Both the position numbers and the translations under genes were made by a program. Shown here in pieces: positions 7,637 through 18,187 of a stretch of 46,637 bases of DNA. The DNA is from Oligoflexia bacterium. GTDB lineage: Bacteria > Bdellovibrionota > UBA1018. The DNA lies in contig CAIRTR010000155.1 in NCBI GenBank assembly GCA_903881565.1, positions 1 to 46,637 on the forward strand, read 5' to 3'. Numbering within the stretch: position 1 is the first letter of the stretch; every line of letters begins with the position of its first letter. Below the pieces are notes generated by a model. That model was not told the DNA's origin, did no database searches, and saw only the letters and a program-made list of their open reading frames with translations.

Positions 7637-10600
7637 CTATTTTACATCAAAGAGTACGTAGTCTTTTTGCGGACCGCGCACAATGTGCATGCTCGATGCT
7701 CCAAGACTCAGACGGATTCCCCCTATTACCTCTGAGGGGGAGCCTTCACGCTGCACGACAAACTCGCCACTCGGTGTAAGGCTTAGAATCTCGAAATGTC
7801 CGTATTGATCCAGATGCACGATTTCATCCGTACCATCGCCATCCAAGTCCGCGGTAGCGATCGTGTCGTCGTAGGGATGCCGGGTCAACTCCGACATAAC
7901 GCCCTCTTTAACCCAACTCCAAGAGGCATCCTGCTTTACTCGAATTCCGATGCCCCCCGACTCCCCGGTGATGAGAAGACTCAGCGTACCCGTCTTATCG
8001 AGATCTCCCATGAGCATGCCCGTGTAATCAAAATGAACACCGGGCTTAAACTCAAAGGCTAGGCCGATAGAGATCGATATCTTCCCCCCTGCAACCGCAG
8101 AGCCTGTCGGCGCAAGTGCCATCATTTTGTACCAAGCGGAGCTTTTTATCTCTTTGTCTAAATCGAGCGCCAGGACTTGACTCAGTTGAAAAGGGGCCAG
8201 GTGAGTGAGGCTCACAATCAAAAGCCGCTTATTCAGATCAGAAAACAGCACAACCCAAGTCGGCCCACTCGGGCCCTTGGGCTTCCAAGAACCCGCGATT
8301 CTATAAGTGGAGGGATACTTTTCACTGTTCAACGCATTGAGTGAAGTCTTCGTCACCGCAACCTGATTAGCTCCAGTGCGAAGAAACTTTTTGATGACCA
8401 AGTTCCAGTAGGACATATCAATCCGCTCCACATAGCCATCACCATCCAAATCAACATAATGTCGATACGGCCCGATCTGACCTTCCTCCGAGTTCGATAG
8501 GTTGCTGTCGGCGGCCAGTGCGGTAGGAGCGCTGAAAGCTCCGCTCTCTTTTTCTGGAATAAACACCGATCCTGTGGAACTCAGATTAGGAGGGAACAAG
8601 CCAAGAATCAGCTGTCTGACATAGATTTGAACCGACCTCGTACCGGGAAAAGCCCAATCCGGAAAAAATCGACCGATCCCGTGCAGGAACTGCACTTCAA
8701 GAAAAGAAGGCTCCAGCTTTGTAAAATCGACTTCCACGGATTTAGTCGCGTCCTTAGGATCCGGAAGCGAAAACTGCCCTGCGGCCTTCTCGTACTGAAC
8801 GGACCCCTGCTCGCCGTCCTTTAGGTTCACCGGAAAACTCACCCAGGCGCCCAAGGCCCCATACTGGTGCAAAAGGCTGTAGATGCGATCAGGAACTTGA
8901 GACACGCTCCGAGGGCCTAATTGATTTACCGGCAAAAGCGAAAAGTTAGGTTGAACGACAAAGGCCCCACTCCGCGAAAAGGTTGAAAGGCTGTAAGGGA
9001 TTTTCCGCGTCATCACGCCCGTTAAAGAGCGGTCCTTGGAAAACTTTCCAAGGGTAACCGGTGAAAACTCAACAACCGTGGAGCCGACCTGATTTAGGGT
9101 CTCCCAGATATCCGGAACGCCATTGCTGTTCAAATCATTAGGGTGGAACTCGACATAAGAACGTCGTTGAAATCGATCGTAAAGTTTCGGAAGGCGATCA
9201 CAGGCATCGCCGACGCCATCGCCGTCTGAATCCGCTTGAGTTGGATTGGGCGCGAACGGGCAATTATCAAAAAAATCAATCACCCCGTCTCCGTCCGTAT
9301 CCCGAGTGGCGATGCTGTCCGTGTAGCTGTACTTCTTGGGATCATCGACACCATTTGAAGAAGAGAACGCCAGAGAGGTGGGAACCGTAAAAATCGTACC
9401 GAGGGTCCCTTTCGAATTCCAAACAAAAAAGTTTCGCTGGGTACTTTTGTCATCGAACGCTGACGAAAAGTGACTCGGAAGCTCTGCGAGTTGAAAGATC
9501 ATCTGGCTCGGATTAAACTCACTTCCGTCCGTATAGTCCCCATGACTATTCTTGAGAATAAAATATCCCTCACTCGGATTATCAACTCCTTTTAAGAATC
9601 CAATGATCTGAAAAGCGTGGGCAGCGGCGTTCCCAAAATTATAGGGTTTCCCATCCTTGATTCGATCCAAGCAATCTTTACACTGTAGTTTGTCATCAAG
9701 ATAACTTTCGAGCGGAGCCGGAGTGACCCGACGAAAAACATAGGGCGTACCACTGACGGGAGCGTTGTAGGAGCTCTTCCCATCCCAAAGCCATGATCCG
9801 CCCACCAGGACCGGAAAACCCGCAGCGATCGCGGCGAAAATTCCTTCTTCGCTCTTAGCGAAGTCCACCTGAAGAGCCGAGTCGGGTCCGCCAAATGTCT
9901 CACTCGGGCAAGCCACACTCGACCAGGCGCTCCCACTCTTTTTCCTACAGAATTTTACGTCAATCGCCTGAGGGTTTTGGACTGAGACCGTGAGCAAATC
10001 TCTTTTCTGATAGGCGTCCAGGAAACACGCACGAATATCACTGAAGTCCGTCATTTTTCCTGCTGCGTCTAACTTCATTTGCGGACCGCCCGGAAAATTA
10101 TAGTTCACCAACTTCGCACAAACGTCCGAATAAGGAGCCAGCAGCTTTGCGTAACCGCGAACCGCTTCAGGATAGATCTTCAAATCATCAGCAGTTCGAT
10201 CCATAGAACTGGTAAAAGCAGCTTCAACAACCATTCCGAACTGAGAGCCCTGCAGGGGGGCCCGGACTCCATTCCAATTCGTATTGAGTCGCTCATTGCC
10301 GACCTCGCTGAGGTCAACCGGCGCCATGTCCAATGACCCATAGGGGGATTTATTGGCAGGGCGGTAAGAATCAAAAGCGCGTGCAACCATGGATTCCATC
10401 GCGCCCGTCCAAGCAAAATCCTGGCATGTACCGCCAACCTGACTTTTGATCCGGCTCACCCAGTTTCGTCCGTTACAGTTGAGGAGCGAAACCATACTGT
10501 ATTTTTTAGGTGCCTCGCCAACCTTGCCCGTCAGCTCCAGTTCCAGCGGAACTTGCTGACATTGCAGATTGGGAAAAAGAGGTCCTCCTGTTATTGCCTT

Positions 10601-10798
10601 CGAAAAACTCGGAAGTGTGGCGGACCACTGCTGGAACTTAAACGCCTCCGCCTGCGACATCCCCGGGATCGCCTGACCGGGCGCATGGATAAGTTCGATC
10701 ATGGGCCGAACCAAGCTTAGCGACTCGGGCGCTTGGGCGAAAGACGATGAAGATAAGCTAAGAGCCAGAAATCCAAAAAAGATTCCGAGTAATTTCAT
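7637..10798 (-). CDS. Secreted papain-family (C1A) peptidase with thrombospondin type-3-like Ca-binding repeats and FG-GAP-like repeats
   Basis: [13 protein letters not shown] (catalytic Cys), [11 protein letters not shown] (His), [10 protein letters not shown] (Asn); [41 protein letters not shown] repeats. Confidence 0.85.
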   Translation of the reverse strand: MKLLGIFFGFLALSLSSSSFAQAPESLSLVRPMIELIHAPGQAIPGMSQAEAFKFQQWSATLPSFSKAITGGPLFPNLQCQQVPLELELTGKVGEAPKKYSMVSLLNCNGRNWVSRIKSQVGGTCQDFAWTGAMESMVARAFDSYRPANKSPYGSLDMAPVDLSEVGNERLNTNWNGVRAPLQGSQFGMVVEAAFTSSMDRTADDLKIYPEAVRGYAKLLAPYSDVCAKLVNYNFPGGPQMKLDAAGKMTDFSDIRACFLDAYQKRDLLTVSVQNPQAIDVKFCRKKSGSAWSSVACPSETFGGPDSALQVDFAKSEEGIFAAIAAGFPVLVGGSWLWDGKSSYNAPVSGTPYVFRRVTPAPLESYLDDKLQCKDCLDRIKDGKPYNFGNAAAHAFQIIGFLKGVDNPSEGYFILKNSHGDYTDGSEFNPSQMIFQLAELPSHFSSAFDDKSTQRNFFVWNSKGTLGTIFTVPTSLAFSSSNGVDDPKKYSYTDSIATRDTDGDGVIDFFDNCPFAPNPTQADSDGDGVGDACDRLPKLYDRFQRRSYVEFHPNDLNSNGVPDIWETLNQVGSTVVEFSPVTLGKFSKDRSLTGVMTRKIPYSLSTFSRSGAFVVQPNFSLLPVNQLGPRSVSQVPDRIYSLLHQYGALGAWVSFPVNLKDGEQGSVQYEKAAGQFSLPDPKDATKSVEVDFTKLEPSFLEVQFLHGIGRFFPDWAFPGTRSVQIYVRQLILGLFPPNLSSTGSVFIPEKESGAFSAPTALAADSNLSNSEEGQIGPYRHYVDLDGDGYVERIDMSYWNLVIKKFLRTGANQVAVTKTSLNALNSEKYPSTYRIAGSWKPKGPSGPTWVVLFSDLNKRLLIVSLTHLAPFQLSQVLALDLDKEIKSSAWYKMMALAPTGSAVAGGKISISIGLAFEFKPGVHFDYTGMLMGDLDKTGTLSLLITGESGGIGIRVKQDASWSWVKEGVMSELTRHPYDDTIATADLDGDGTDEIVHLDQYGHFEILSLTPSGEFVVQREGSPSEVIGGIRLSLGASSMHIVRGPQKDYVLFDVK

Positions 10799-10956
10799 GC
10801 ATCCCCCCTAAATACCGGTAAATGTTGACTACTTTAGTATACTATAAGCTCGAACTGCTGCGCAAGCCTGGGGGAGACATCAATAAAGCAAAGTGTTTTC
10901 AAATAGATAGGCGACATCTTCGTAATTACCCAACGGCCACCTGCGGCCTGCGGACA

Positions 10957-12003
10957 TTAAGATGCCGCAAGGACCGATGCGTCGGCTTGGCTTCTCTTCT
11001 TCACAAAAAGAGAGGGGCAACTCACGACACCCACGGTGATGGACAAATCAAGATCAGGAACAAGGCGCCTGATGCAAAAAGGATCTTTCCTTAAATTCTC
11101 TAGGCTATTCACTTCATGAGTAAAAGAAAAACCAGCCTCATAACCACAATCACGTGCCAGGGCTTTTGTCTCAAGATTAAAATGCTCGTATCCACCCACC
11201 GGATAGGCAACGGTTCGAACAGGGCGCTGAATCCGTTTCTCCAATTCTATTTTCGAGAACTCAAGTTGCTCTTTCTGTTGGGCCAGAGTCAAGGTCGAGA
11301 GCACATCACTTGAATGCGAATGCGATCCAATCGTAAGCCCCTGCTCCGCGAGTTCCTGAACCTGATCCCAAGTCATGAGCTCTTTGCTACACGTTTCACG
11401 AGACGGCATCTGCACACCACACGCGCGCGCGAGTTCCTCAATAAGTCCCGTATTCCCTGAGGCGGGCTCCAATTTAAGAATATCAAGTAACGCACGTTTT
11501 GCATCTTCTTGTTTTGAAAGATCAAACCGAGCCCCCCGCAAGGAGATCTCGCGCAAAGTCGTTTTCTTTAAAAAGTAGGCAATGAGATCCCACCATCCCA
11601 AACCGCGATCGGTTATGGATTGAGTCGGAATAAAAAAGATGGCGGGCACCCCGAGATCACGAAGTACGGGCCAAGCCAAAGAATAATTGTCTGCGTAACC
11701 GTCATCGAAAGTGATCAGCGTGCTGACACCCTCTAGTTCACGCCGTCCCTGAACCACATCCAAAAGTTGTTTTTCGGTCAAAATGCGAGTGTTTTTTTTC
11801 AACCAGATCATCTGCCGACGGAACTCACTCACCGTAGGGCCAAAAACCTCGTCATCAAATTCACTGCAAAAATCAGCAGAATCCGGACGAATTCGATGAA
11901 AATTAAAAACCATCAAACGCGGATCGCACCACTGCCTGAGAACCCGATCGATTCCCGTTTTCCACAAAATCTGAGAAAGTAATTGTTTCTTACCTTTTAC
12001 CAA
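10957..12003 (-). CDS. Polysaccharide deacetylase (NodB domain)
   Basis: STLITFDDGYADNY, GLTIGSHSHSS, VAYPVGGYEHF. Confidence 0.9.
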   Translation of the reverse strand: MVKGKKQLLSQILWKTGIDRVLRQWCDPRLMVFNFHRIRPDSADFCSEFDDEVFGPTVSEFRRQMIWLKKNTRILTEKQLLDVVQGRRELEGVSTLITFDDGYADNYSLAWPVLRDLGVPAIFFIPTQSITDRGLGWWDLIAYFLKKTTLREISLRGARFDLSKQEDAKRALLDILKLEPASGNTGLIEELARACGVQMPSRETCSKELMTWDQVQELAEQGLTIGSHSHSSDVLSTLTLAQQKEQLEFSKIELEKRIQRPVRTVAYPVGGYEHFNLETKALARDCGYEAGFSFTHEVNSLENLRKDPFCIRRLVPDLDLSITVGVVSCPSLFVKKRSQADASVLAAS

Positions 12004-12042
12004 ACCCTTTTCCCACTCTCAGCTTAATTTGACCCCTGGCAC

Positions 12043-14391
12043 TCATCGAGGAGCCGGACCATAGAGCATTCCCCCACCAAAGAACAAATAAAAAATTGAG
12101 CCCGCACGGTTTGGATCAAATACCGTCCCATCTAGGTTAGACAAAAGTGGAATGTTCTTATTTTTTTTCCAGCTCGCTCCCCCATCCAGCGAATACCATG
12201 CGCCTCCCTCACCCCAGGAGCCATCCACCTTATACAGCCCCGAAGCAAACACGTGTCCGGAGTCTTTCGGATCTAATGTAAGCGCCGTGGGATGAGTCAT
12301 TTGTCTTTGCCTCGTCCAAGTCACGCCTCTGTCTTCGGATTTCCAAACACCAGAGGCAAGCCAAGCGCCTTGACTCTCAATATCCGTTAGCCACAAGGTT
12401 TCCCGTTTGGGATCACGGAAATCTACCGCAAATGCCGAGGGAAACCACCAAAATTTAACATCGGCGCTAACCCCTTCAGGTCGTTTGACGGTTTGCCTGA
12501 GCAGCTGCCATTTCAGCGAACCGTTTGCGACATCGAGAAAATAAATGCCGGTCGTGCCAGGATTTGAGAACTTCGGGGCATCTCCGGTGAGTAATAAATA
12601 GGCGTTGCCGTTGGCCGGATCGATCTCAAGCTGAGGGACCATCTGGATGCCGGCAGGCAATCCTTCATTGAGGGGCGCCCAAGTTTTTCCGCCGTCTTTC
12701 GAGCGCGCCACACCCCGTCCGCGAGTGCCCCCGTAGAGATTTTTGTTAAACGAATCGTAGGCAACCGATAAAAATTCGATATTCCATTCTCCCGAACTCG
12801 GAGTGAGGCGACTCCAAGAACGACCCCGATCATTTGAGCGAAAAACTCCTCCTTCAGTCCCCTCAACAAAACTCCCGTTTCCCAGGGGAAAATCGTGCAA
12901 ACTTCCCGAAGCGGCAAAAACAACCGCTTCTTCTAAAGGATCAAAGGCATAATCATAATTGGTATTGTACTTCGCCTGCGTGATTCTCCACGTCTCGCCG
13001 CCATCTTCGGTAACCAGTCCGCCGATATCGGCGAGCGATGCGTAGCCCGTTTTCGAAAACTTAGGATGAAACTTTAACCGATGGACTGACGTCACTTCAA
13101 TTCCCGTGGAGCGCCACTTCTTTCCTTTTTCTCGTGCGCCCTGATCCGCAAATTGGGTAAACGGGGCTTTCCAGGTTGCGCCATAGTCTGAAGAAGTGTG
13201 TAAGAAAAAATGCCCCGTTCCGCCAACTTCAGAAGAATCCCGCGGATTGATGGCAAAACTCCAAAAGGCTCCATCATACCACCCCACATCTAAACCCACG
13301 GCGCTATACTCGAGCTTCTCTTTTGGCCAAGGCGCGTAGGGTCTCTTGTCCCAGTCATTGACCAAGAATCGAAGCGCCCAACTTTCTCCCGCATCGCGCG
13401 AAACCCAGACTTTGCTGCCCGTCTGGCGAATCCAGTTTCCCCCGGTTATATAGAGGGTTTTGGGATCATTTTCCGCCATCCGAATAAAGCGCCCAGCCTC
13501 TTTTTTCGTCTGAACAAACGAAGGCGTCTCTGTATCGGGCTTGGATCGGCTGACCCACACGAAACCACATTCAGCTTGGGTGGCGGCATCTCCCGATCCC
13601 GCGCAAGCTTTTTTCCCCTGACCATCCATCCAGGCCAGCGTTCTCAACTGGGCATCCGCGCCACCCGCAAATCCCCGAATGACATTCGCTCCGGGTTCAG
13701 TGCCAGAGGGTTTGAACCAAGGCTGAAAAGTTTTTCCGTCGTCGTTGGATAAAAAAATCGCCGTCTCCGTGGCGTGAAAAACCTTGGGGTGGGTGCTTGG
13801 GAGCGCGCTTGACAGCGCGCCAGCCTGAATACCAGACTGAATAAATGTCCCGCGACTCTCACCCGTTTGCACTTTTTTCCAACTCGATCCCAAATCCTCT
13901 GAACGATAAAGGGCCTGATTTGTAGCACAAAAGATCAGTTTTGATTTCTCATGATCTCCTAACCAGTATTTGATCCACTCGTCTTTTTCTAAAGGAACAG
14001 CAATCGACGTCCAGAGCGCGCCCTGATCCAAGCTCCGCTTGGGATTTTTTCCGCCTGAAGCAAAAAAAACGGTACGACCATCTGAACTCAGTCCTACCCC
14101 CGAACTTCGCTCCAGATTATAATCGAATACGACCTGATCATGCGCAATCGCTCGCCATGACTTCCCTTCGTCCTGAGAACGAAACAAAGTGCCCATGTCC
14201 GTTCCAACAAAGCGAAGACGCGAACCTGCTTTTCCATAAGGACTGAGGGTGAAACCCGAAAGCGCGCCCCCGCCTCCCACACCCCGGGGCTGATAGTCTT
14301 GCATTTTGGAATCTGAAAATGCGACGGGCATCGCCCAAAGAGCGCCCAGCAAACCCCACACGACTCCTCTGAGAACCCTTACTTGAAACAT
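12043..14391 (-). CDS. Secreted BNR/sortilin-like repeat protein (GH74/VPS10-like beta-propeller)
   Basis: Many S.D.G.SW/SKDGGKTW/SEDRGVTW Asp-box repeats, signal peptide. Confidence 0.85.
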   Translation of the reverse strand: MFQVRVLRGVVWGLLGALWAMPVAFSDSKMQDYQPRGVGGGGALSGFTLSPYGKAGSRLRFVGTDMGTLFRSQDEGKSWRAIAHDQVVFDYNLERSSGVGLSSDGRTVFFASGGKNPKRSLDQGALWTSIAVPLEKDEWIKYWLGDHEKSKLIFCATNQALYRSEDLGSSWKKVQTGESRGTFIQSGIQAGALSSALPSTHPKVFHATETAIFLSNDDGKTFQPWFKPSGTEPGANVIRGFAGGADAQLRTLAWMDGQGKKACAGSGDAATQAECGFVWVSRSKPDTETPSFVQTKKEAGRFIRMAENDPKTLYITGGNWIRQTGSKVWVSRDAGESWALRFLVNDWDKRPYAPWPKEKLEYSAVGLDVGWYDGAFWSFAINPRDSSEVGGTGHFFLHTSSDYGATWKAPFTQFADQGAREKGKKWRSTGIEVTSVHRLKFHPKFSKTGYASLADIGGLVTEDGGETWRITQAKYNTNYDYAFDPLEEAVVFAASGSLHDFPLGNGSFVEGTEGGVFRSNDRGRSWSRLTPSSGEWNIEFLSVAYDSFNKNLYGGTRGRGVARSKDGGKTWAPLNEGLPAGIQMVPQLEIDPANGNAYLLLTGDAPKFSNPGTTGIYFLDVANGSLKWQLLRQTVKRPEGVSADVKFWWFPSAFAVDFRDPKRETLWLTDIESQGAWLASGVWKSEDRGVTWTRQRQMTHPTALTLDPKDSGHVFASGLYKVDGSWGEGGAWYSLDGGASWKKNKNIPLLSNLDGTVFDPNRAGSIFYLFFGGGMLYGPAPR

Positions 14392-14446
14392 AGACGACCG
14401 ACTTTCTTCTAATGACGTTTTACTGCCTTCGGGAAAAACCTTAATT

Positions 14447-14463
14447 AACGCAACATGTTATCA
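14447..14463 (+). promoter_or_regulatory. Recurring AACGCAACATGTTATCA motif (copy C)
   Basis: About 130 bp upstream of the large EPS operon; matches copies A and B. Confidence 0.35.
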
Positions 14464-14595
14464 AATGATTCCATATTTTGGTTGCGATGACTACCCCCTA
14501 ATCATTCGACTCCGAAAAAAATGTACAAATAAACATTAAACAAATCCAGCCGATATGCTATGACACGGCGAATCTTTTAGAGGAGCTGAATTTAG

Positions 14596-15573
14596 ATGAC
14601 TCATTTTCACAAACCCGTATTGATCACTGGCGGCGCAGGTTTTATCGGAACCTATCTCGCTCGCCGTTTACGTGCGGAAAATATCGAAGTTCGAAGCCTG
14701 GATATTCGCGATCCACGTACGCCAGTTTCGGGTGTGAACTACCTCAATGGCGATGTGCGCAACCCTCAGGACCTCATGCAGGCAGCGACAGGCGTTCAGG
14801 CGATCTATCATTTGGCGGCAGTCGTAAGTGTGGTGGAGTGCCAGGAAAAGCCCACCGAAAGTTATAGCACAAATTTCATGGGAACCATTCAAGTCCTCGA
14901 AGCGGCGCGAGCCGAGGGAAAAGCTGCTGGCAAAATTCCTCGGATTATTTTTGCAAGCAGCGCTGCGCTTTACGGCCACAATGGAAAAGAGAACATTCCG
15001 ATTAAAGAAACCGACGTTTCTGAAACCCCCCTCTCCTACTATGCCCATCAAAAATTGTCTTCGGAGCAGGCAATCCGACTCTATCACGAGCATGCCGGAG
15101 TGCCTGCCGTGGTCTTCCGATTCTTCAATGTCTTTGGAATCGGCCAGGATCCTCACTCTCCGTATTCGGGTGTAATCAGTATCTTTTCAAGACTGGCCAA
15201 GGAAAACGCGCCGCTTAAGCTCAACGGCGGAGGCACCCAAACTCGCGATTTTGTTTCGGTAAAAGATATTGCGGAGGCCTGTTTCCTGGCTCTTCCTTCA
15301 AATTCTGCAAATTCTGCAAATTCCGCAAATTCTGCTTCGACTGAACTCACGCGAGGCGAAGCCATTAATCTTGGAACGGGCACTTTAATTTCGATTCGCA
15401 AACTTGCTGAATGGATTGTCAAACTTTCTGACGGAAAAAGTGAGATCATCACGGGCCCGGCTCGCGAAGGGGACGTCCTTCATTCATTGGCGGATCATTC
15501 TCGCGCCAAAGCCCTGCTCAATTGGAAACCTCAAGTTTCCCTTGAAGCTGGATTAGCGGAGCTCCTTTCATGA
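14596..15573 (+). CDS. NAD-dependent epimerase/dehydratase (extended SDR)
   Basis: VLITGGAGFIGTYLARRL, YYAHQKLSSEQ, TRDFVSVKDIAEA. Confidence 0.93.
   Translation: MTHFHKPVLITGGAGFIGTYLARRLRAENIEVRSLDIRDPRTPVSGVNYLNGDVRNPQDLMQAATGVQAIYHLAAVVSVVECQEKPTESYSTNFMGTIQVLEAARAEGKAAGKIPRIIFASSAALYGHNGKENIPIKETDVSETPLSYYAHQKLSSEQAIRLYHEHAGVPAVVFRFFNVFGIGQDPHSPYSGVISIFSRLAKENAPLKLNGGGTQTRDFVSVKDIAEACFLALPSNSANSANSANSASTELTRGEAINLGTGTLISIRKLAEWIVKLSDGKSEIITGPAREGDVLHSLADHSRAKALLNWKPQVSLEAGLAELLS
15301..15335 (+). repeat. In-frame 9-bp tandem repeat (AATTCTGCA x ~4) encoding (NSA)n
   Basis: aattctgca aattctgca aattccgca aattctgc. Confidence 0.95.
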
Positions 15574-16769
15574 TGAGTTTCATCTCACTTACTTTTATTG
15601 CAGTTGCCTGCATCGGCTGTCTTGGCACCCTCGGGATGACCTGCGTTTTTCCGCTCTTGGGCGGAATGCTCCATTTCCTGAGTCTTCGATTATCCGGTGG
15701 CTCCACGAAAGACACGACCCGCACTCCGGTGAAACGAATTGCCATTCTCATCCCGGCTCATAACGAAGCCCATACCCTAGCTTTAACTCTGACTTCTGTG
15801 CAAAAATCAATTTCCCATCTTCAGGCAAAACACCCCAAAATCCAGGTCGTAGTTCGCATTGGCGCCGATGGCTGCACCGATACGAGTGAAAAAATCGCAC
15901 ATTCATTTGGGGTCGAGGTCCTTCAGTTTCCTGGCCAAGGTAAATGGAAAACCGTCCACGCGCTCGTGAAGGCATCTCAGGATTCTGATTGGGTCGTCAT
16001 GGCCGATAGCGGAATCTTATGGCCAGATAATTTCCTCCTCGAATGTCTCCCTCTGTGTGAACAAAGTGACGTCATGGGTGTCGCGCCCACTTATCAAAAC
16101 CCCTCCCCTGGGATCGTCGAGCGGATGATCTGGAATCTTGAGCGGGTTTTGAAAACACTCGAAAATATTTCAGGCGGCCCTGTCAGTGTGCACGGCCCTA
16201 CGGTGCTTTATCGACAGGCCATTTTGCAAACCGCTTTGGATCAACTCACTCGTAAATCTGAAGCTCAGCAGGCCGGCTGGATTAATGATGATGTTGTGAT
16301 TTCGCTGTTTTTGCGACTCACTCAACCGCAACAGCGAATTGTTTACCTCTCCAGTGTCGCGGCTTTTGACAGCGTGGAGTCCCAGATTGATGTAAAAACC
16401 CAGAAACCTCTGCGCGAGCTCAATCGCCGCAAAAGGATCGTATTGGGGAACCTGCAATGGATGCGCATCATTCTGCGCCCCTACGCGAGACAGAATCTCA
16501 GCGCCAGCCTCATAGCCTGCCGCCGTATTTTTCGAATGCTTTGGGCTTACTGGATGCTGGCACTAGCCGTTGGCGGAATTTCACTGATGTTCCTATTACA
16601 GGGCTTAAATTTGTCCCTGGCCCTGTCGCTATTTATTATCCTTCTTGCATTCGCAATCGTTGTATCCCCCACCCTTCGCCCCCTTCAAATGCTTTTAGAT
16701 GCTGGGTGGGTTTCGCTTATGGCTCCCTATTATTGGATGTCAAAACAGTCACTATCGAGGTGGAAATGA
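15570..16769 (+). CDS. Glycosyltransferase family 2 (membrane-associated)
   Basis: IAILIPAHNEAHTLALTL, VVRIGADGCTDTSEKIA, WINDDVVIS; C-terminal TMs. Confidence 0.88.
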   Translation: MMSFISLTFIAVACIGCLGTLGMTCVFPLLGGMLHFLSLRLSGGSTKDTTRTPVKRIAILIPAHNEAHTLALTLTSVQKSISHLQAKHPKIQVVVRIGADGCTDTSEKIAHSFGVEVLQFPGQGKWKTVHALVKASQDSDWVVMADSGILWPDNFLLECLPLCEQSDVMGVAPTYQNPSPGIVERMIWNLERVLKTLENISGGPVSVHGPTVLYRQAILQTALDQLTRKSEAQQAGWINDDVVISLFLRLTQPQQRIVYLSSVAAFDSVESQIDVKTQKPLRELNRRKRIVLGNLQWMRIILRPYARQNLSASLIACRRIFRMLWAYWMLALAVGGISLMFLLQGLNLSLALSLFIILLAFAIVVSPTLRPLQMLLDAGWVSLMAPYYWMSKQSLSRWK

Positions 16770-18163
16770 AAACGATAAAAGAACGAATCCTGTCATTTGA
16801 TTTAACCGGGCTCTGGTCGCTGCTATGGCTTGCCTGTACGGCCTACTTCTGGTTTTTTCTCAATCTTCACAACCCGTCTTTTTCGGCCTGGAGCCTGCCT
16901 CTCAATGTGATCATCGCCGCAGGCATTGCGCTGCTGGCGAGTTATGTGCTGTGGGCCGTTCGGTTCTTCAGCATTATCCGAATCGCGCCACTTAAAAGTG
17001 ATTTTTTCCTCTTCTTGTTTGCGATGGGTGTGGCATCGGGCGTGCTGGCGCTTTTGCTTTTGCTAGGGTTCCATGCTCCCAAAGCCCTCCTTGTTCAAAT
17101 GGCCGTATCACTTCCGATCGTCTCGGCTGCCTATTTCTCGGGCTATGTCTTTTTTACTCAGTGGCTTGGTCGTAACCGAAAACGGAGAATCACGCTGCGA
17201 CTTCGCCCCGAAGAAACCCGTCAATACCTTGAAGCGCTTGAAGAGGCCGGTTTGATTGACCAGATTGAGCTCGTTCCTGCCTCAGAAGTTCTTGCCGAAT
17301 TTGCCGAAGGCAATCGACCTAAGATCGATCTCATCGTGTTTTCTCGAGGCGGCTCTCGCGACATGCGCACCGATCGTTTTCTCTTGCGCGCGCATCTGGC
17401 CGGCATTCGAATCAAAGACCGCAGAAGTACGTTAGCTTCACTCACCCGCAAAGTTGATCTTGAGGATCTGGATGTGTGGAGCTTCGTCTCGTCAGCGAGT
17501 TCGCAAAGTGCCTGGCAACGATTCACTCGGATGCTTCGTGAATCTGTTGAACCCGTGCAGGCGTTAGTGTTGATCGTCGCGTTTCTGCCCTTGCTTTTGA
17601 TTCTTGCAGTTTGCATCAAATACACTTCGCCAGGCCCCGTCTTCTACTCTCAGCGCCGCACCGGCTATTACGGCAAGGTTTTTAAACTCTACAAACTCAG
17701 AAGTATGCGAACGGATTCTGAGTCCAGCGGTTACCAGTGGGCCTCCAAAGGGGACTCTCGAATCACCCCGTTTGGTAAGTTTCTGCGAAAATCCCGACTC
17801 GACGAACTCCCACAACTTTGGAACGTCGTCCGGGGGGATATGAGTTTCATTGGTCCCAGGCCGGAGCGGCCCGAGATTTACCGCGACTTAAAAGAAACGA
17901 TCCCCCTGTTTTCTCTTCGTACGGACGTCCGCCCGGGAATTACGGGATGGGCTCAAATTTGTTCTGGCTACGCGGCCTCTGTCGATGAAACAAGGCTAAA
18001 GCTTGAGCATGACTTGTATTATATTCAAAACATGTCGGTACGGCTGGATATCGTGATTTTTCTCCTGACCATCAAAGTGATGCTCTTTGGGAATGAATTT
18101 ATTGACAGACCTAAGGTTAAGTTTCATCGTACAGCAAGCATTCTTTCTGGCATGTTTCCCTGA
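16766..18163 (+). CDS. Undecaprenyl-phosphate sugar phosphotransferase (WbaP/WcaJ-type)
   Basis: SPGPVFYSQRRTGYYGKVFKLYKLRSMRTD, KFLRKSRLDELPQLWNVVRGDMSFIGPRPERPE; ATGA overlap start. The track start at 16457 runs into the previous gene. Confidence 0.93.
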   Translation: MKTIKERILSFDLTGLWSLLWLACTAYFWFFLNLHNPSFSAWSLPLNVIIAAGIALLASYVLWAVRFFSIIRIAPLKSDFFLFLFAMGVASGVLALLLLLGFHAPKALLVQMAVSLPIVSAAYFSGYVFFTQWLGRNRKRRITLRLRPEETRQYLEALEEAGLIDQIELVPASEVLAEFAEGNRPKIDLIVFSRGGSRDMRTDRFLLRAHLAGIRIKDRRSTLASLTRKVDLEDLDVWSFVSSASSQSAWQRFTRMLRESVEPVQALVLIVAFLPLLLILAVCIKYTSPGPVFYSQRRTGYYGKVFKLYKLRSMRTDSESSGYQWASKGDSRITPFGKFLRKSRLDELPQLWNVVRGDMSFIGPRPERPEIYRDLKETIPLFSLRTDVRPGITGWAQICSGYAASVDETRLKLEHDLYYIQNMSVRLDIVIFLLTIKVMLFGNEFIDRPKVKFHRTASILSGMFP

Positions 18164-18187
18164 CATCGACAACATCGGAGTTAAAAC

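Noticed and set aside
16457-16765. Extended N-terminus of the sugar transferase ORF
   Set aside because: Overlaps the GT2 coding sequence; the ATGA junction at 16766 fits the operon pattern.
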